A DNA stretch of 64,000 bases from Torreya grandis. Its lineage: Eukaryota > Streptophyta > Pinopsida > Cupressales > Taxaceae. The stretch's first letter is position 1. Every line of letters starts with the position of its first letter. Below the pieces are notes generated by a model. The model was not told the origin of the DNA, did no database searches, and saw only the letters and a program-made list of their open reading frames with translations. The DNA is taken from assembly GCA_037957365.1 (NCBI GenBank), contig JARHVA010000592.1, positions 1,563,501-1,627,500 of the forward strand, in the 5' to 3' direction. Position numbers and translations under genes: made by a program. Below are positions 35,401 through 45,100 of this stretch, in pieces.

Positions 35401-36128
35401 TTCACTCTAATTGAACTTATGGAGGAGAGAAGGAAATTCAACTTCTGAACAGTCTAAACTGTATTGTTTTTATTTTGAAGAGCATAAAAAGTTTGGACTC
35501 TCTTGTACATCAAGATTCTAAATTCTCTTGTACATCGAGATTCTAAATTTTCTTAAATTTGATGCTATCTTTCAACAATAATAATATCAGCGAGTATCTT
35601 CAGAAAATCCATATTTGAGTATCAGCAGTGATACTCAGATCTAAAAAGAATGAGATGCAATTATACTCAGAAAAACTAATACAGTAATCCATATTCCAAT
35701 TCTCAAATATACTCAAATCTAGTAAACCATATTTGATTTACAAAAGAAAAATGATATTATTCTTTGTGATTCTCATTCTGTGTACATCTGAGTATCACTG
35801 CTTATAACTTGCTACTTTTCAACAATAATAATATATGCAAGTTATAAGCAGTGATACTCAGATCTAAACAGAATGGGAATCAGAAAACTGATTGAAAGGT
35901 AGCAATTTATAAGCAGTGATACTTAGATCTAAACAGAATGAGAATCAGAAAGAATAATATCAATTTTCTTTTTTAAATCAAAAGGAATTTATGCATCAAA
36001 TACATTAACCTGTCAAATTCAATTGGAGCTTACTCTTTGACAGTGTGATTAATTGAAGAGACAGCCTCATTGTTATTGTAAGTAGATGGACCGTCTGGAA
36101 ACTTATAAGCTTTCACTGAATTCCACAT
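20411..36128 (-). CDS. LysM-domain membrane protein, multi-exon host gene (5' end not found)
   Basis: Five minus-strand exons are supported: 36,034-36,128, 21,689-21,830, 21,105-21,294, 20,698-20,928 and 20,411-20,476 (ends TGA). Each has GT/AG sites. The first two join in frame (HTVKE + GQTLTSIAS) to rebuild a LysM domain of about 45 residues ending LAGQILVVPV. LysM domains bind N-acetylglucosamine glycans such as chitin or peptidoglycan. The next exon is Ser/Thr/Pro-rich. The fourth has a membrane segment (TLVFLFLAPALAYCIRWLM) followed by a charged tail. Phases match at three of four junctions; the join between the LysM exon and the 21.3-kb exon needs a weaker donor or a missed exon. The 36-kb exon starts with ATG in phase 0 but may not be the first. 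The 14,203-bp intron is filled with transposons. Exact orthologue and partner are unknown, and expression is inferred from conserved splice sites and open frames. Confidence 0.75.
20698..20928 (-). CDS. LysM gene, transmembrane exon
   Basis: The acceptor is GTTTTCAG at 20,929-20,936 and the donor GTAAGT at 20,692-20,697, both strong. The 77 codons begin VKATLVFLFLAPALAYC, a hydrophobic membrane segment of about 19 residues. Arg/His-containing and then Glu-rich sequence follows (RRQMDEEVYEQEAEKK), suggesting a cytosolic tail by the positive-inside rule. Confidence 0.75.
21105..21294 (-). CDS. LysM gene, linker exon
   Basis: The donor GTAAGT (21,099-21,104) is strong and leaves phase 0, matching the next exon. 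The acceptor CCAG is at 21,295-21,298. The open frame carries MYQVSTITTDLNEVRP and STVATTPDKLLGPTMSSP, a polar linker. The phase at its 5' side does not fit the strongest donor of the LysM exon. A donor five bases further on combined with an acceptor two bases further on would fix the frame. Confidence 0.6.
21689..21830 (-). CDS. LysM gene, main LysM exon
   Basis: The acceptor is TTTTTTCAG ending at 21,831 and the donor GTGAGT is at 21,683-21,688. The 47 complete codons give GQTLTSIASQYETSAEEI, then VNHIDNVDLILAGQ and ILVVPV, the classic LysM pattern. The first base completes a Glu codon begun in the exon 14.2 kb upstream. Confidence 0.88.
21996..22141. repeat. 73-bp tandem duplication in the long intron
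   Basis: Two adjacent copies (about 21,996-22,068 and 22,069-22,141) share CCCATCAATAATGAGTG and ACTTACATTTTCTCAAAGCC with a few substitutions. A second small duplication (about 50 bp, sharing AAATATTCTTGACATTGATC) lies at 22,565-22,665. Confidence 0.75.
22142..24267. other. Long-intron sequence without a supported gene
   Basis: Intronic for the LysM gene. A promoter-like stretch (TATTTATAAGG, about 22,929-22,939) follows TGTTAGGAGC at about 22,755, which resembles a copia-type LTR start, but no matching end was found. Minus-strand frames (for example 23,292-23,582) have no domain. Confidence 0.4.
24268..24555. repeat. 144-bp tandem duplication, third copy 7.9 kb away
   Basis: Copies at about 24,268-24,411 and 24,412-24,555 are about 95% identical. 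The second copy plus about 100 bp more (to 24,653) recurs in the same orientation at about 32,326-32,555, ending in the same ATATCCAATGGGGAGT. The two hAT relics lie between these direct repeats. Confidence 0.85.
24654..24675. repeat. (GT)11 microsatellite
   Basis: Eleven GT units at the end of the repeated segment, directly before the left end of the hAT element. The corresponding place at 32,555 has no GT run. Confidence 0.95.
25150..27125 (-). pseudogene. hAT transposase relic 1 (BED finger, core, hATC)
   Basis: Read on the minus strand from 27,125: a BED zinc finger (PLWKFCDRVHKGHGG, then ITCELCGKAF), a DUF659-like region at 26,488-26,697 (IARFFYANDIPFNVAQSPYY), the catalytic core at 25,610-26,215 (including FVDFIQPICEVIHFADSDKP and ALNPKWYY), and a C-terminal dimerisation region near 25,380-25,490 (TEWWWNHGSESSELKSFAIW). 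Stops and frameshifts break it throughout. hAT transposases cut and paste elements with 8-bp target duplications. This one is dead and could at most be mobilised in trans. Confidence 0.85.
27130..27600. repeat. AT-rich low-complexity block
   Basis: About 470 bp made almost entirely of A and T, rich in TTAAT, ATTAAT and TTAAAAAT words. It lies in the 5' part of the hAT relic, upstream of its BED finger. No gene. Confidence 0.9.
28400..30585 (-). pseudogene. hAT transposase relic 2 (BED finger, DUF659, C-terminus)
   Basis: Read from 30,585: a BED finger (AWNYGMLI, then KVKCYFCGHVCNRG and YRLKWHL), a basic Ser/Lys-rich region at 30,112-30,321, a DUF659 domain around 29,500-29,960 (PGFTTPSYEAPRTYLQ, SRTLINFLVSCNTTIV, FWIPCVAHCLDLTLEDI), and an acidic tail at 28,400-28,600 (YDDFDFDIMKETGYD). 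It is a different hAT lineage from relic 1, which lies immediately downstream. Stops and frameshifts are frequent. Its terminal repeats were not located; the right border may lie near 32.3 kb. Confidence 0.82.
31302..31338. repeat. Interstitial TTAGGG telomere-like repeat
   Basis: AACCCTAACCC is followed by GG(TTAGGG)3-type repeats in the opposite sense. Shorter TTAGGGTTAGG pieces recur near 31,775-31,795 and 31,855-31,870. The unit is six bases, unlike the seven-base TTTAGGG typical of most plants. With only three or four units it could be chance or a remnant of repaired breaks. Confidence 0.6.
32326..32555. repeat. Third copy of the 24.4-kb repeated segment
   Basis: Direct-orientation homologue of about 24,425-24,653 (shared landmarks GACTGAAAATCAAACATGTA, ATCCTTGGGTTAA, ATATCCAATGGGGAGT). 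Together the two flank the 7.7-kb hAT-containing block. An 18-bp piece, CATCACATGAAGGGTGTA, occurs just before and again just after this copy (about 32,307 and 32,597). Confidence 0.85.
32556..35204. other. Long-intron sequence without a supported gene
   Basis: AT-rich sequence. A T-rich run lies at about 33,945-33,976. Frames on both strands at 33.6-33.8 and 34.5-35.0 kb have no domain and overlap each other, so they are read as chance. No LTR or terminal inverted repeat was identified. Confidence 0.4.
35205..35580. repeat. Near-tandem duplication of about 140-160 bp
   Basis: Segments at about 35,210-35,341 and 35,428-35,580 share TTCTGAACAGTCTA, ACTGTATT, TTTTATTTTGAAGAGCAT and CTCTTGTAC. 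The second copy has an extra internal 26-bp repeat (TCTTGTACATC.AGATTCTAAATT twice). Confidence 0.8.
35600..35965. repeat. Inverted-repeat cluster around 35.76-35.96 kb
   Basis: A segment at about 35,757-35,820 (TTCTCATTCTGTGTACATC, GAGTATCACTGCTTATAA) is the reverse complement of segments at about 35,840-35,880 and 35,897-35,958 (TTATAAGCAGTGATACT, AACAGAATGAGAATCAG). A partial direct copy lies at 35,620-35,660. A MITE-like foldback with duplicated arms is the simplest reading. Confidence 0.75.
36034..36128 (-). CDS. LysM gene, upstream exon
   Basis: The acceptor TTTGCAG ends at 36,129 and the donor GTAAGC is at 36,028-36,033. The 95-bp exon reads MWNSVKAYKFPDGPSTYNNN ... INHTVKE. HTVKE supplies the first strand of the LysM fold and the last two bases (GA) plus one base of the next exon make Glu. 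It starts with ATG in phase 0, so it could be the first coding exon behind a 5'-UTR intron, or an internal one. Confidence 0.7.
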
Positions 36129-36317
36129 CTGCAAATGGGTGAAAACAACCTTATTTAACCAGCAAGCTACTTCAAGACAATGGACCTTGATGACAGTCCG
36201 AGAAAACATTCAAAAGAATTATGAAACACTCTGCATCAAGAAGAATAAATATTATAAAATAAATCATACAAACAACAAGAAAGCCATTTATATTTCAGTC
36301 TCAAAATAGATTTAATA

Positions 36318-36696
36318 ATTTATTTTTACAAGGGGTGAAATTTGAATAACAGAGAGCAAAAATTTGCTTAGAGTTTGAAAAGAAAACACCAACAGATATC
36401 ATAAGAAGAAAGTAACCAGCAGAGAAAAACAACTAACTGTTTAATACAATTTCTAAGATGCCTATCTAGAATACCACGAGACAACAACCATAAAAAAATC
36501 TGTTTTATTTTTAGAGGGGAATTAAGTTTGAATAACAGAGAGGGAAATAATTACTTTCGAGTTTGAAAAGAAAACCCCAAACAGAGTTTGTAAGGAAAAA
36601 GTAACTAGCTAATAAAAACAGTGAACCATTTAAACTTTAATACAATATCCAAGATGCCTATTTAGAGTAACATGAGACAACATCCATAATAATATC
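36318..36696. repeat. About 186-bp tandem duplication upstream of the LysM exon
   Basis: Copies at about 36,318-36,500 and 36,503-36,696 share TTTGAATAACAGAGAG, GAGTTTGAAAAGAAAAC and AAGATGCCTAT.TAGA with about 80% identity. It is older than the 609-bp duplication at the left of the window. Confidence 0.78.
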
Positions 36697-38034
36697 AAGT
36701 ATTCACAAATACAATACAATATATAGAAAAATGTTTGCCACGCCAATGACCTGCACCAAACTACTAAGATGCTATCCACGATTGCAAGGGAAGTTCCTTT
36801 GAAGCAAGAAGGGGCATCTCTTTATGAAAGAACATGGCTCGCCTGTCCGCTTAGCTTCCTACATTTTAATGGTAATTTTTGGGCACCCCCATAGCTAACC
36901 CAACCCTGAAATACTAGTATGTGACTAATTCTCGTGCAAATTTTCATAGTTACTTTACATTTTATTGCTAACAGGGAATTTGCATCAGCAGAGGATGGTC
37001 AAGAACTAACATCGAAGAAAAGGACTGCTGTGAGTATTGGTTATACCTCCCAACCCACAGAAAACCTCTCAGGTTTCACATGCAAAGTGTTTCTACACAA
37101 CCTTTTGGAACAGCTGGCCCACTAAAGCACAAACACATGTTCTGGTTCAAAAGAAAATCAAAGACTCTTTGAAGATATATTTGTAGATAATGGCTGACGG
37201 TCAAGTTAAATAACAATCCAATATTTCATAAATATATCAACCTTTCTTTAAACGTTCACTGTTCAGGCAACCATAGATAAATTACTAAAGTTATTAATGT
37301 CTATGCTATCTTTGCGTAATTGATTACAATGATATAAACAACTTCAGAAGCCATGAATCTACCAGTACCACCCACAGTGGGTACATCGTGTTGTAATCTT
37401 TTCAGGAAGGATTCACATGAAGTCAATAACTAACTTCAAAGATTCTTGTTGACTTCAAAACAGTATTCCATGTACAAAAAACCAGTCAAGGAGGATATTT
37501 ATTGTAGTTCAAGCCTTGAGTGGCAGACGTAAATATTCTGACAAGGAAAAAAATAATATATTATATTACGTCCAAACTCCTAACCTGATGCCATACAAAA
37601 AAATAGCTGCAGACATTTATTGCTTGAAAAATCACCCAGAACAGTGAGCAGCATCAGAGTCCAAATCTTATCACTCCAGCAATCAGCATCTAGCATTTGT
37701 TATAGTCATCAAATACTCACGACAACACCTGTGTTAGACAGCCTTGCAGAACCATACTCCGTGAAAATACTAAACCTTATTGATACTGACAGAGATGTTT
37801 ATGCTGCTATGCATATCTATAATGACTCTGCTCAAGAAGGTGCAAAAAGGGCATGCATTTTCCTGAGAAAGTTGGTACGCTGTGTGTAAAAAGTTATTTC
37901 CTGAGCATTTCTTGAGAAGGCGCAGAACTACAATAACAGGAAAAAGATGGGTTTGGTACAGAAGTTGGTTGGGCTAAACTGAGATCTTAAATTCATTGCT
38001 TTTCAGTGGGTTAAACTGGAATCTTAGATGCATT
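36697..38034. other. Upstream region of the LysM gene; no further exon found
   Basis: This should hold upstream exons or the promoter if the 36,034-36,128 exon is not the first. I scanned the minus strand for acceptor/donor pairs around short open frames and found none convincing. Plus-strand frames at 36,934-37,125 and 37,620-37,889 have no domain. Confidence 0.35.
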
Positions 38035-38344
38035 GTTCTTCAGTGTTTCATATAATTAATAGGTGACAATATTGTACAAAATAATCTAAGAAGCTGGGTT
38101 CTGCACTTGTATGGAACTAGTCCCAGTAAAGGCACGTACCCCCCGAGTTTGGCCATGGTACTCCACAGCCTTCACAGGTACGCCCTGGTACTCCACAGCC
38201 TTCACGGATACGCCTGGGTTCTTCCGAACTCAGGGGGATACGTACCATTACTGGGACTGGTCCCATACAAGTGCAGAACCCAGCTTCTTAGATTATTTTG
38301 AATAATATATTGTAACCTATTAATTATATGAAACACTGAAGAAC
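38035..38344. mobile_element. 310-bp inverted-repeat MITE / foldback element
   Basis: Left arm (38,035-about 38,140) and right arm (about 38,238-38,344) are inverted copies (GTTCTTCAGTGTTTCATATA ... TATATGAAACACTGAAGAAC), each about 100 bp with small indels. The GC-rich core holds a 30-bp direct tandem repeat (GGTACTCCACAGCCTTCAC twice, 38,157 and 38,190). It has no coding capacity. A transcript would fold into a long hairpin. No clear target duplication was seen. Confidence 0.82.
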
Positions 38345-39019
38345 CCGGGCATACCCAGACAGGCCGGAGCACACCCGGGCCAAACCTGGGGACAGTCCCA
38401 CAGGCCAAAATTAAAAATAAGATTCAATGTTTCCAGTTTAAATGCTTAATATACATCTGCAGTAAATGAGGCGTAAAAAGATGATCAAAACAGAATATTA
38501 TGCAAACAACTAGGGGACTCAGCTTTTGAGCAGATTAAAACATGTAAACAGATTATACTGCCGTACTGGGGCGAACACATATATGTGAAACATCTTTGAA
38601 GATAGTTTCAAGTTTTGCTGTTTTCCTATATTTGCAGATTAGAAAAAAGCATTTTGGCGTGCTGTTATGTCCTCATTAGATATTAGTTATTGTAGCAAAT
38701 CTTTCTTCACTATGCTCCTTTTCATAATTTCTAGTATTCCCGCTACTGTTTGTGTTTTGAAAGGACACTAGTATTTTTTGTAGCATGTGCGCCTTGTGCT
38801 AATTTTTTTTTTCTATTTTCCCAGTCATCAGTGTATCGAAAGAAGCTTTAGGTTTCTTATAGATTTGTATTGGTTTCAATGTACTTAAAAATACTTCAAG
38901 TTTCTTATAAATTTGCATAGGTTCACCTGAAGAAATGTTTTGTTAATAAATTTGCATATTATGTGGTTATATTTGATTTTTTGGCTAAAATTTTTACTAT
39001 TCTATATATTAGTATAGAA
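38345..39019. other. Unassigned sequence before the Penelope-like fragment
   Basis: No ORF with a family. It may contain more of the decayed Penelope-like element, since its reverse transcriptase appears directly downstream, but no upstream motifs could be read. Confidence 0.35.
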
Positions 39020-39057
39020 AGCTTCTGGAAACAACTATGTAAGTTTTTTAATCAATG

Positions 39058-39580
39058 TTTTGGACTTAGCTCTCAACTCCTTTGCATTAAAACCAAAGTG
39101 GCGGAAACGATTTGTTGATGATACCAACTTGCATTGGCAACATAGGTTGAAAAATTAGAAGAGTTCCATGCCCACATTATTAGCATTATGGACAACATAA
39201 AGTTCACAAAAGAGTTGGAGTCAGTGGGTAAGTTGCCTTTCCTTGATGTCCCTCTTTCCAGGAAATCTGATGGGACTCGGTGCAACAAGTTTTTAGAAAA
39301 TCAATTCATACGAAAATTTATTGCATGCTTTTCCCATCATCCTCCAGCTCGAAAAGCAGGGGTCCTCAAAACATTAGCAACTAGAGTTTGTCGAATTTGT
39401 GACAAAGATCAATTAGATCAAGAGATTAAACATCTCATAAAGGTTTTTTAAAAAAATGGGTATAGAGATAAGCAAATTGCAAGGGATCACTACTTTAAGT
39501 GTCGCTTAAGGGAAGTGGTAGAGATTTACAAGCATAAGAACGATCTAAACAGGGATGTTGATTCAAGTTTGAACCAAACA
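39058..39580 (+). pseudogene. Penelope-like element reverse transcriptase, C-terminal fragment
   Basis: The frame at about 39,084 reads KPKWRKRFVDDTNLHW, the catalytic RT motif of Penelope-like elements. A frameshift near 39,150-39,160 leads to E-K-L-E-E-F-H-A-H-I and then the frame 39,188-39,451 with FTKELESVGKLPFLDVPLSR, KSDGTRCNKF, SHHPPARKAGVLKTLATR and ICDKDQLDQEIKHL. After a stop at 39,449 come NGYRDKQIA and further remnants to about 39,580. LPFLD(V/I)L.SR..DG and the SHHP..K.GV..TL..R pattern are diagnostic of this retroelement order, known in conifers. The N-terminal RT motifs and any GIY-YIG domain are missing. Confidence 0.85.
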
Positions 39581-39659
39581 TAAAGACCAATCAACAATCT
39601 TCTCAAAAAAACACAACCAATAGATTGAAAATTAAAAAGATAAATAAAATTATTGTAAA

Positions 39660-39795
39660 AAAACCTATTAGCACCTAACTATCTAGCTAATTATTAGGGG
39701 TTGAAGTACCTTTTCATATTATCTCCAATTAGCATCTTAGCTAATTTAATCACTATTAATATTTATAACAAGGTGATCTTTTATAAAATTTTGTC
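39660..39795. repeat. Direct repeat flanking the chromovirus (left copy)
   Basis: The segment with CCTATTAGCACCTAACTA, CTAGCTAATTATTA and GGTTGAAGT recurs in the same orientation, about 75-80% identical, at about 47,597-47,730. It lies outside the retrotransposon and its target duplication, so the host site already contained a duplicated AT-rich segment. Confidence 0.6.
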
Positions 39796-39810
39796 TATTA
39801 AATAAAAATA

Positions 39811-42192
39811 TGTAATATTCCTTATCAAAATATTATACAAGAATTTGGTTTCCTTGGAATTCCCTTGAAATAATATTGTATAAATATAAACTTGTACTTG
39901 GAATAATACTTTAAATAATAAAATATAATTGTATTAACAATAAAATATAAATCCTCAGGGGGTTTCGTCCTTGGGTAAGGGGTTTTTGTCCTTAAAAGCG
40001 ATTGTAAAGCATGATGCTTGTACAAGGTTAAATGTTTGAATATATGATTGAATGATTTTCCTTCCCACCAATCGATGAATATAAATACCTTCATAGCTTT
40101 CCATCAAGCGACATGTCTTCTCCAAAGCTTGCACTTGGAAATGTTGAACTTGGATTGTGGATTCCTTCTAGGTTTTCTGAAAGCTTCGTGGTGATATGTT
40201 TTACTTGGCACCCAAAGCACTTTCAGGGACTTTCTATTTTTAGTAAGTTCAGGGTCGGTGTCGGATCAGAATTTTGAAAATGGGGTTGGATTCGTCTCAT
40301 CAAGACCTTTCCAACGAGCTATAGATCTTCGATTTCTAACATCATCTTGGCTTCCGTTTTAAAGTCCGCAAAGTATATATTATTATTTAAATTGGACCTT
40401 GGTGCCTAGGTTTAACAACTTTAAGTTGTTTTAAAAAGATGTTCTTTATGGAGTGGGCGCCTCATTAAAAGAATTAATTATAATTCTTATTGAATATTTA
40501 ATCCAAGCTTAAGTTGGACGCCACCTATTGGAGGATAGGGTTTCTAGAAGGGTCAAACGTAAATTATAAAAGGAAGCCTTTGGTCCTCACTTGGATCATC
40601 TTGAACTACAGGAATGTTGTGCTGTCGGATTGGCTTGGGATTGCTTCGAGGAATGAAAGCCTCCTAGCTTAGCATTGCTTCTCACTTGAAAGATAGCGAC
40701 TAATGGTGAGATAGTGTAGTTTGATTGTTTTGTATGCAGGATTTGTGCATGGTATTCAGTGTGTGTTTTATAGATTAGTTTATGAGAAATTCAGGGTTTT
40801 CTTATTCAGTACAGCAGGCTGTGTTTTGTTCACAAATTAAAAAAACCAAAAATTTCATTGTGGGTATTGGCTAATCCTCTTTGTTGGTAATGGGCGCCCC
40901 TTTTCTATAATTTGTGATATTTTTTATGACTGTTGTGATTTTTAAAAAGCAAATCGAACTTTTTGCTGGGTTGTACGATTTGCCCTTGCATTGATTTTCG
41001 TGCATAAATTAAATAGAGGGTTTTGATCAGCTTTCAGTGTTCTAATTGGTTCGCCATCATACTAGGATCATTATGCAATCCATCTCATGAGATTTGATTA
41101 AGTTTGGAACAAGTTGTGAATGAATCTGTGAGTTTCAGGGCTGTTGTTCGTGCTCAAGGAATACAGGACTGTCAAAAATCAGATTATCAGGTTGGCCTCA
41201 ATATTGCAGTTTCTAATTTAATCTTCTTTATTCATTGAATAGAATCCTGTAAATATTGTTGCAGCTCTATTACTTTTCGATTGTATTGATAGCAAGGCAT
41301 TGTCTAACATATTGTAAGCTGGCAGTAGTACTGACAACAGTTTATGATCTTGCTCTATCAAATTATAATGCTCAACTATACTTTCAGTATTTGCTATTGT
41401 ATTTACTTTATCTCCGCCCTATGGTAGCTACTTTCCCACTCCGGGTTAGAAAGCACATTTTGGGTGTTGAGTACTTTTAGCATCACAGTTATTTCTTTCA
41501 AGCATTGTAATTTGTAATACTCCGCCATATGGTTGCCTCAACTCCATACTGGATTGGGTAGCACATACTTGGTGTTGAGTTCTCTTTCAGCGCTTGTAGT
41601 AGATGAATTTGCCATCATCGGCACCATTTTTGATTAGAGTTCATTCCAGTTCTGTTTCTGCATTTAGATTCTGGTTAGAGTTATTTCAGCATCGTTTGGG
41701 TTATAGACTAACTCCAACTATTGTGTATTGCCCTGTTGATTGCAATTGGAAACTATTTAAAAAAAAAAAAAAAAATTGGCTCGGATTATTTCAGTTTCGT
41801 CTTTGGGTAAGAGGTTTTTGTCCTTAAAAGCGATTGTAAAGCATGATGCTTGTACAAGGTTAAATGTTTGAATATATGATTGAATGATTTTCCTTCCCAC
41901 CAATTGCTGAATATAAATACCTTCATAGCTTTCCATCAAACGACATGTCTTCTCCAAAGATTGTAACCTTTCGTCAAATGAATGCTAATTACTAATTAAT
42001 TAATAATTAATGTTGTTTACGATTGTTGTTTATATGGATAGAGGCGCTCCCCTTTTATAATAAATGACTGCTGTTTGTTTTTGGCACTCCCTCCATGGGC
42101 GAATTTCTACTTAAATTGCAAGGCTCCTCAAATGTAGCGATTTCATATTGTTGTATGGTGATTGGCGATTTGTTGGTGGAGGGAATATTACA
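39811..42192 (-). repeat. Chromovirus 3' LTR, split by a 1.67-kb insertion with a 166-bp duplication
   Basis: The LTR starts TGTAATATTCC (39,811) and ends GGGAATATTACA (42,181-42,192). Bases 39,962-40,127 repeat at 41,794-41,959, spaced 1,832 bp, with only a few differences. Joining across the repeat gives about 550 bp, close to the 579 bp of the other LTR. The inserted 40,128-41,793 is therefore foreign, and the insertion event duplicated 166 bp. Confidence 0.85.
40128..41793 (+). other. Foreign insertion inside the 3' LTR, with an A17-type run near its end
   Basis: No coding domain. A TATA-like ATTATAAAAGGAAGCC occurs near 40,563, downstream of sequence resembling other LTR promoters here (CTTGGCTTCCG, GGGCGCCTCATT, GGACGCCACCTATTGG). 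Near the right end (41,757-41,775) there is a long A run. The piece could be an LTR fragment or a reverse-transcribed RNA caught during template switching. Nothing decides between these. Confidence 0.45.
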
Positions 42193-45100
42193 GTCCTCCT
42201 TTCCCAAAATTGCTTGTTCTCGAGTAATTGTAAGTTGGGATGCTCTAAAATGGTTGTTCCTTCCCATGTGACGTCATCAACCGGCAAAATTTTCCAATGG
42301 ATCAAGTATTCTTTGTTGCTTACGTTTCTTAACCTCTTCTCACGGACCTCAAGGATGGCTTCAGGTATTAAGATCAACTTGCCTTCTTCATCTAATGGGA
42401 GTAGCTTTATAGAAGGGATAATATGTTGTCCAAGTGCCCTTTTTAGGCCACATCTGGGTAATTCCAATTCGTAAGCAACTTCCCCCACTCTCCTCGTGAT
42501 TTTATATGGACCATAGAATCGTGGTTTGAGTTTCTTAACTCCACTTTGCTTGATCGAAGGTTACTTATAGGGCTGTAATCACAAATATACCATGTCCCCT
42601 ACTTCAAATTTCTTTTCCGTTTTATGCTGATTTGCATACAACTTTTGTTGCTTTTGTGCTTGTTGAAGATTGTCCTTGAGAGTTCTAAGGATATCTTGAC
42701 TTTGTTGGATCAAGTCTTTATCTCCCAGAACTCTACTATTTGGAATGACCATATCCATGAAAGACTTTACATCGTACCCATACAAAGCTTTGAAAGGTGT
42801 CTCCAATTGACATGTAATAAGAAGTATTATAGCAAAATTATCCTAAATGCATCCATTTGATCCATGCATTTTGTTGCCCCAAAATATAACTCCTTAGATA
42901 CCCTTCAATCCACTTATTGACAGCCTTTGTTTGACCATCCGTTTGGAGATGTTAAATTGTACTTTGGGTCAATTTAGTGCTTGCTAGGTGAAAGAGTTCT
43001 TGCCGAAACGAACTCATAAAACTGTTATCTCTGTCACTAACAATGTTCTTTGGCAGTGCATGTAATTTAGAAAAAAAAATCTCTAATAAATATCCAGCTA
43101 CCAAGGGGGCATCATACTTAGTGGGGAGCGGAAATAAATGAGCATACTTTGTCAAACAATCAACAACTACAAAGAGGCAGCTCTTCCCTTGAACCACAGG
43201 CAACCCAATAACAAAGTCCATTGAAATACCTTCCCATTTTTGAGTTGGAATGGGCAAGGGCTGCAACAATCCTGTTGGAAATTCATGCTCTATTTTGTTT
43301 CGTTGGCAAGGACGCTTATGAATGTACTTAAGAATTTCACATTTAAGCCCTTTCCAAAAGAACATTTCTCTTACCTACTTATATGTCTTAAAAAACCCTG
43401 GGTGGCCTGCCAATGGGTTGTCATGAATAGCTTTTAACATTTTATGCTTAATCTTTGATTTAGGTACCAAGAAGATTATATTTTTATACAAAATGAAAAC
43501 CTACTACCTTGTAACGTTCGTCGCCAATCTTTCCTTCGAAGACTGCATTAGCGAAATCGTTTTTGACATACTCAGTTGTTCTAAAAGCCTTCCAATCAGC
43601 AGCAATGGTTGATATGGAGCACAAAGATGGTTTTCTCGATAATGCATCTACCACATTATTTTTTTCTTTTCACATATTCAATGTCGAAATCAAAAGCTTG
43701 GACCTTGCTCACCCATTTCTGTTGTCTATCGTTCAAATCCTTCTGAATTGAGAAAAAATTTAGATTGTTATGATCCGTTCTTACCATGAATTTTCCACAT
43801 ACCAAGTATTGGTGAAACTTGGCCAACGCATGCATGAATGCTAACATTTCTTTGTCATATATAGAGTACTTGCGCTTATGTTCTTTAAGTTTCCCTCTTT
43901 CGAATGCAATTGGATGACCTTGTTGCCTTAGAACAGCACCTATTCATTCACTCGAGGCATCGCATTCTAGCACAAAGGGTAATGAAAAGTTTGGTACAGC
44001 CAAAACTGGACATGAACTCATTTCTTGTTTAAGTTTCTCAAATGTTGATGGAGCAATTTCAAACCAATGAAAGGCTCCCCTTTTTGTCAAATTAGTCAAA
44101 GGCACAACTATTCGAGAGAACCCTTTAACGAACCTTCGATAATAAGTGTGCATAACCCCAAGAACTCTCTCAATTGAGTCATGGTAGTAGGAGGGGGGCA
44201 ACATAATATAGCTTGGATTTTTTCTTGATCAACGTGCACTCCCTACCTATTGATGACATACCCCAAGTATAAAATCTCCAAGATTTTGAATTTGCATTTA
44301 GACATTTTAGAAAATAAAATTGTTGCTTCAATAGTTCTAACACTATATCTAAATGTTTCACGTGTTCCTCCCATGATGTACTATATATCAATATATCATC
44401 GAAAAAAACAAAACCAAATTTTCTCAAATGCTTACCAAATATGTGATTCATGCAAGACTAAAAAGTGGTTGGAGTGTTGGTCAATCCGAAAGGCATAACC
44501 AAGAACTCGAAATGTCCATAATGACATCTAAATGCAGTTTTCTGAACATCTTCGTCTTGCATCCGAATTTGATGGTATCCTGATTTTAAATTGATTTTGG
44601 AAAAGAAAATAGCTCCATGGAGCTCATCAATTAGTTCATCAATTCTTGGTATCGGATATCTATTCTTAATGGTTTTCTTATTCAATTGTCGGTAGTATAT
44701 GCACATTCTCAACGTGTCATCTTTCTTCTTGACTAGGACCACGGACGAAGCAAAAGGGCTTGAACTTGGCTTAATATGCCCCATTTCCAACAATTCTTTG
44801 ATAACCTTTTCAATCTCCCCTTTATAGATCCTAAGATGGCGGTAAGGGGTGAATATTATTGGCTTCGTACTGGTTTCTAACTCAATGATATGTTAAAACC
44901 CTCTATCTGAAGGCAACCCATGTGGGATATTCTCAAAAACATTAGCATATTTATTAATTATGGGTTGAATATTGCCATGGTGTCTTTGTGGTTCTGATTT
45001 TGTAGAGCTCACGAAACATTGTGCCGCCCATGAAACTTGGCCTTTCTGAATGTTCTTTCCATTCTCTTGGATGTAATCACTTGGGGCGATCCATTAGCCA

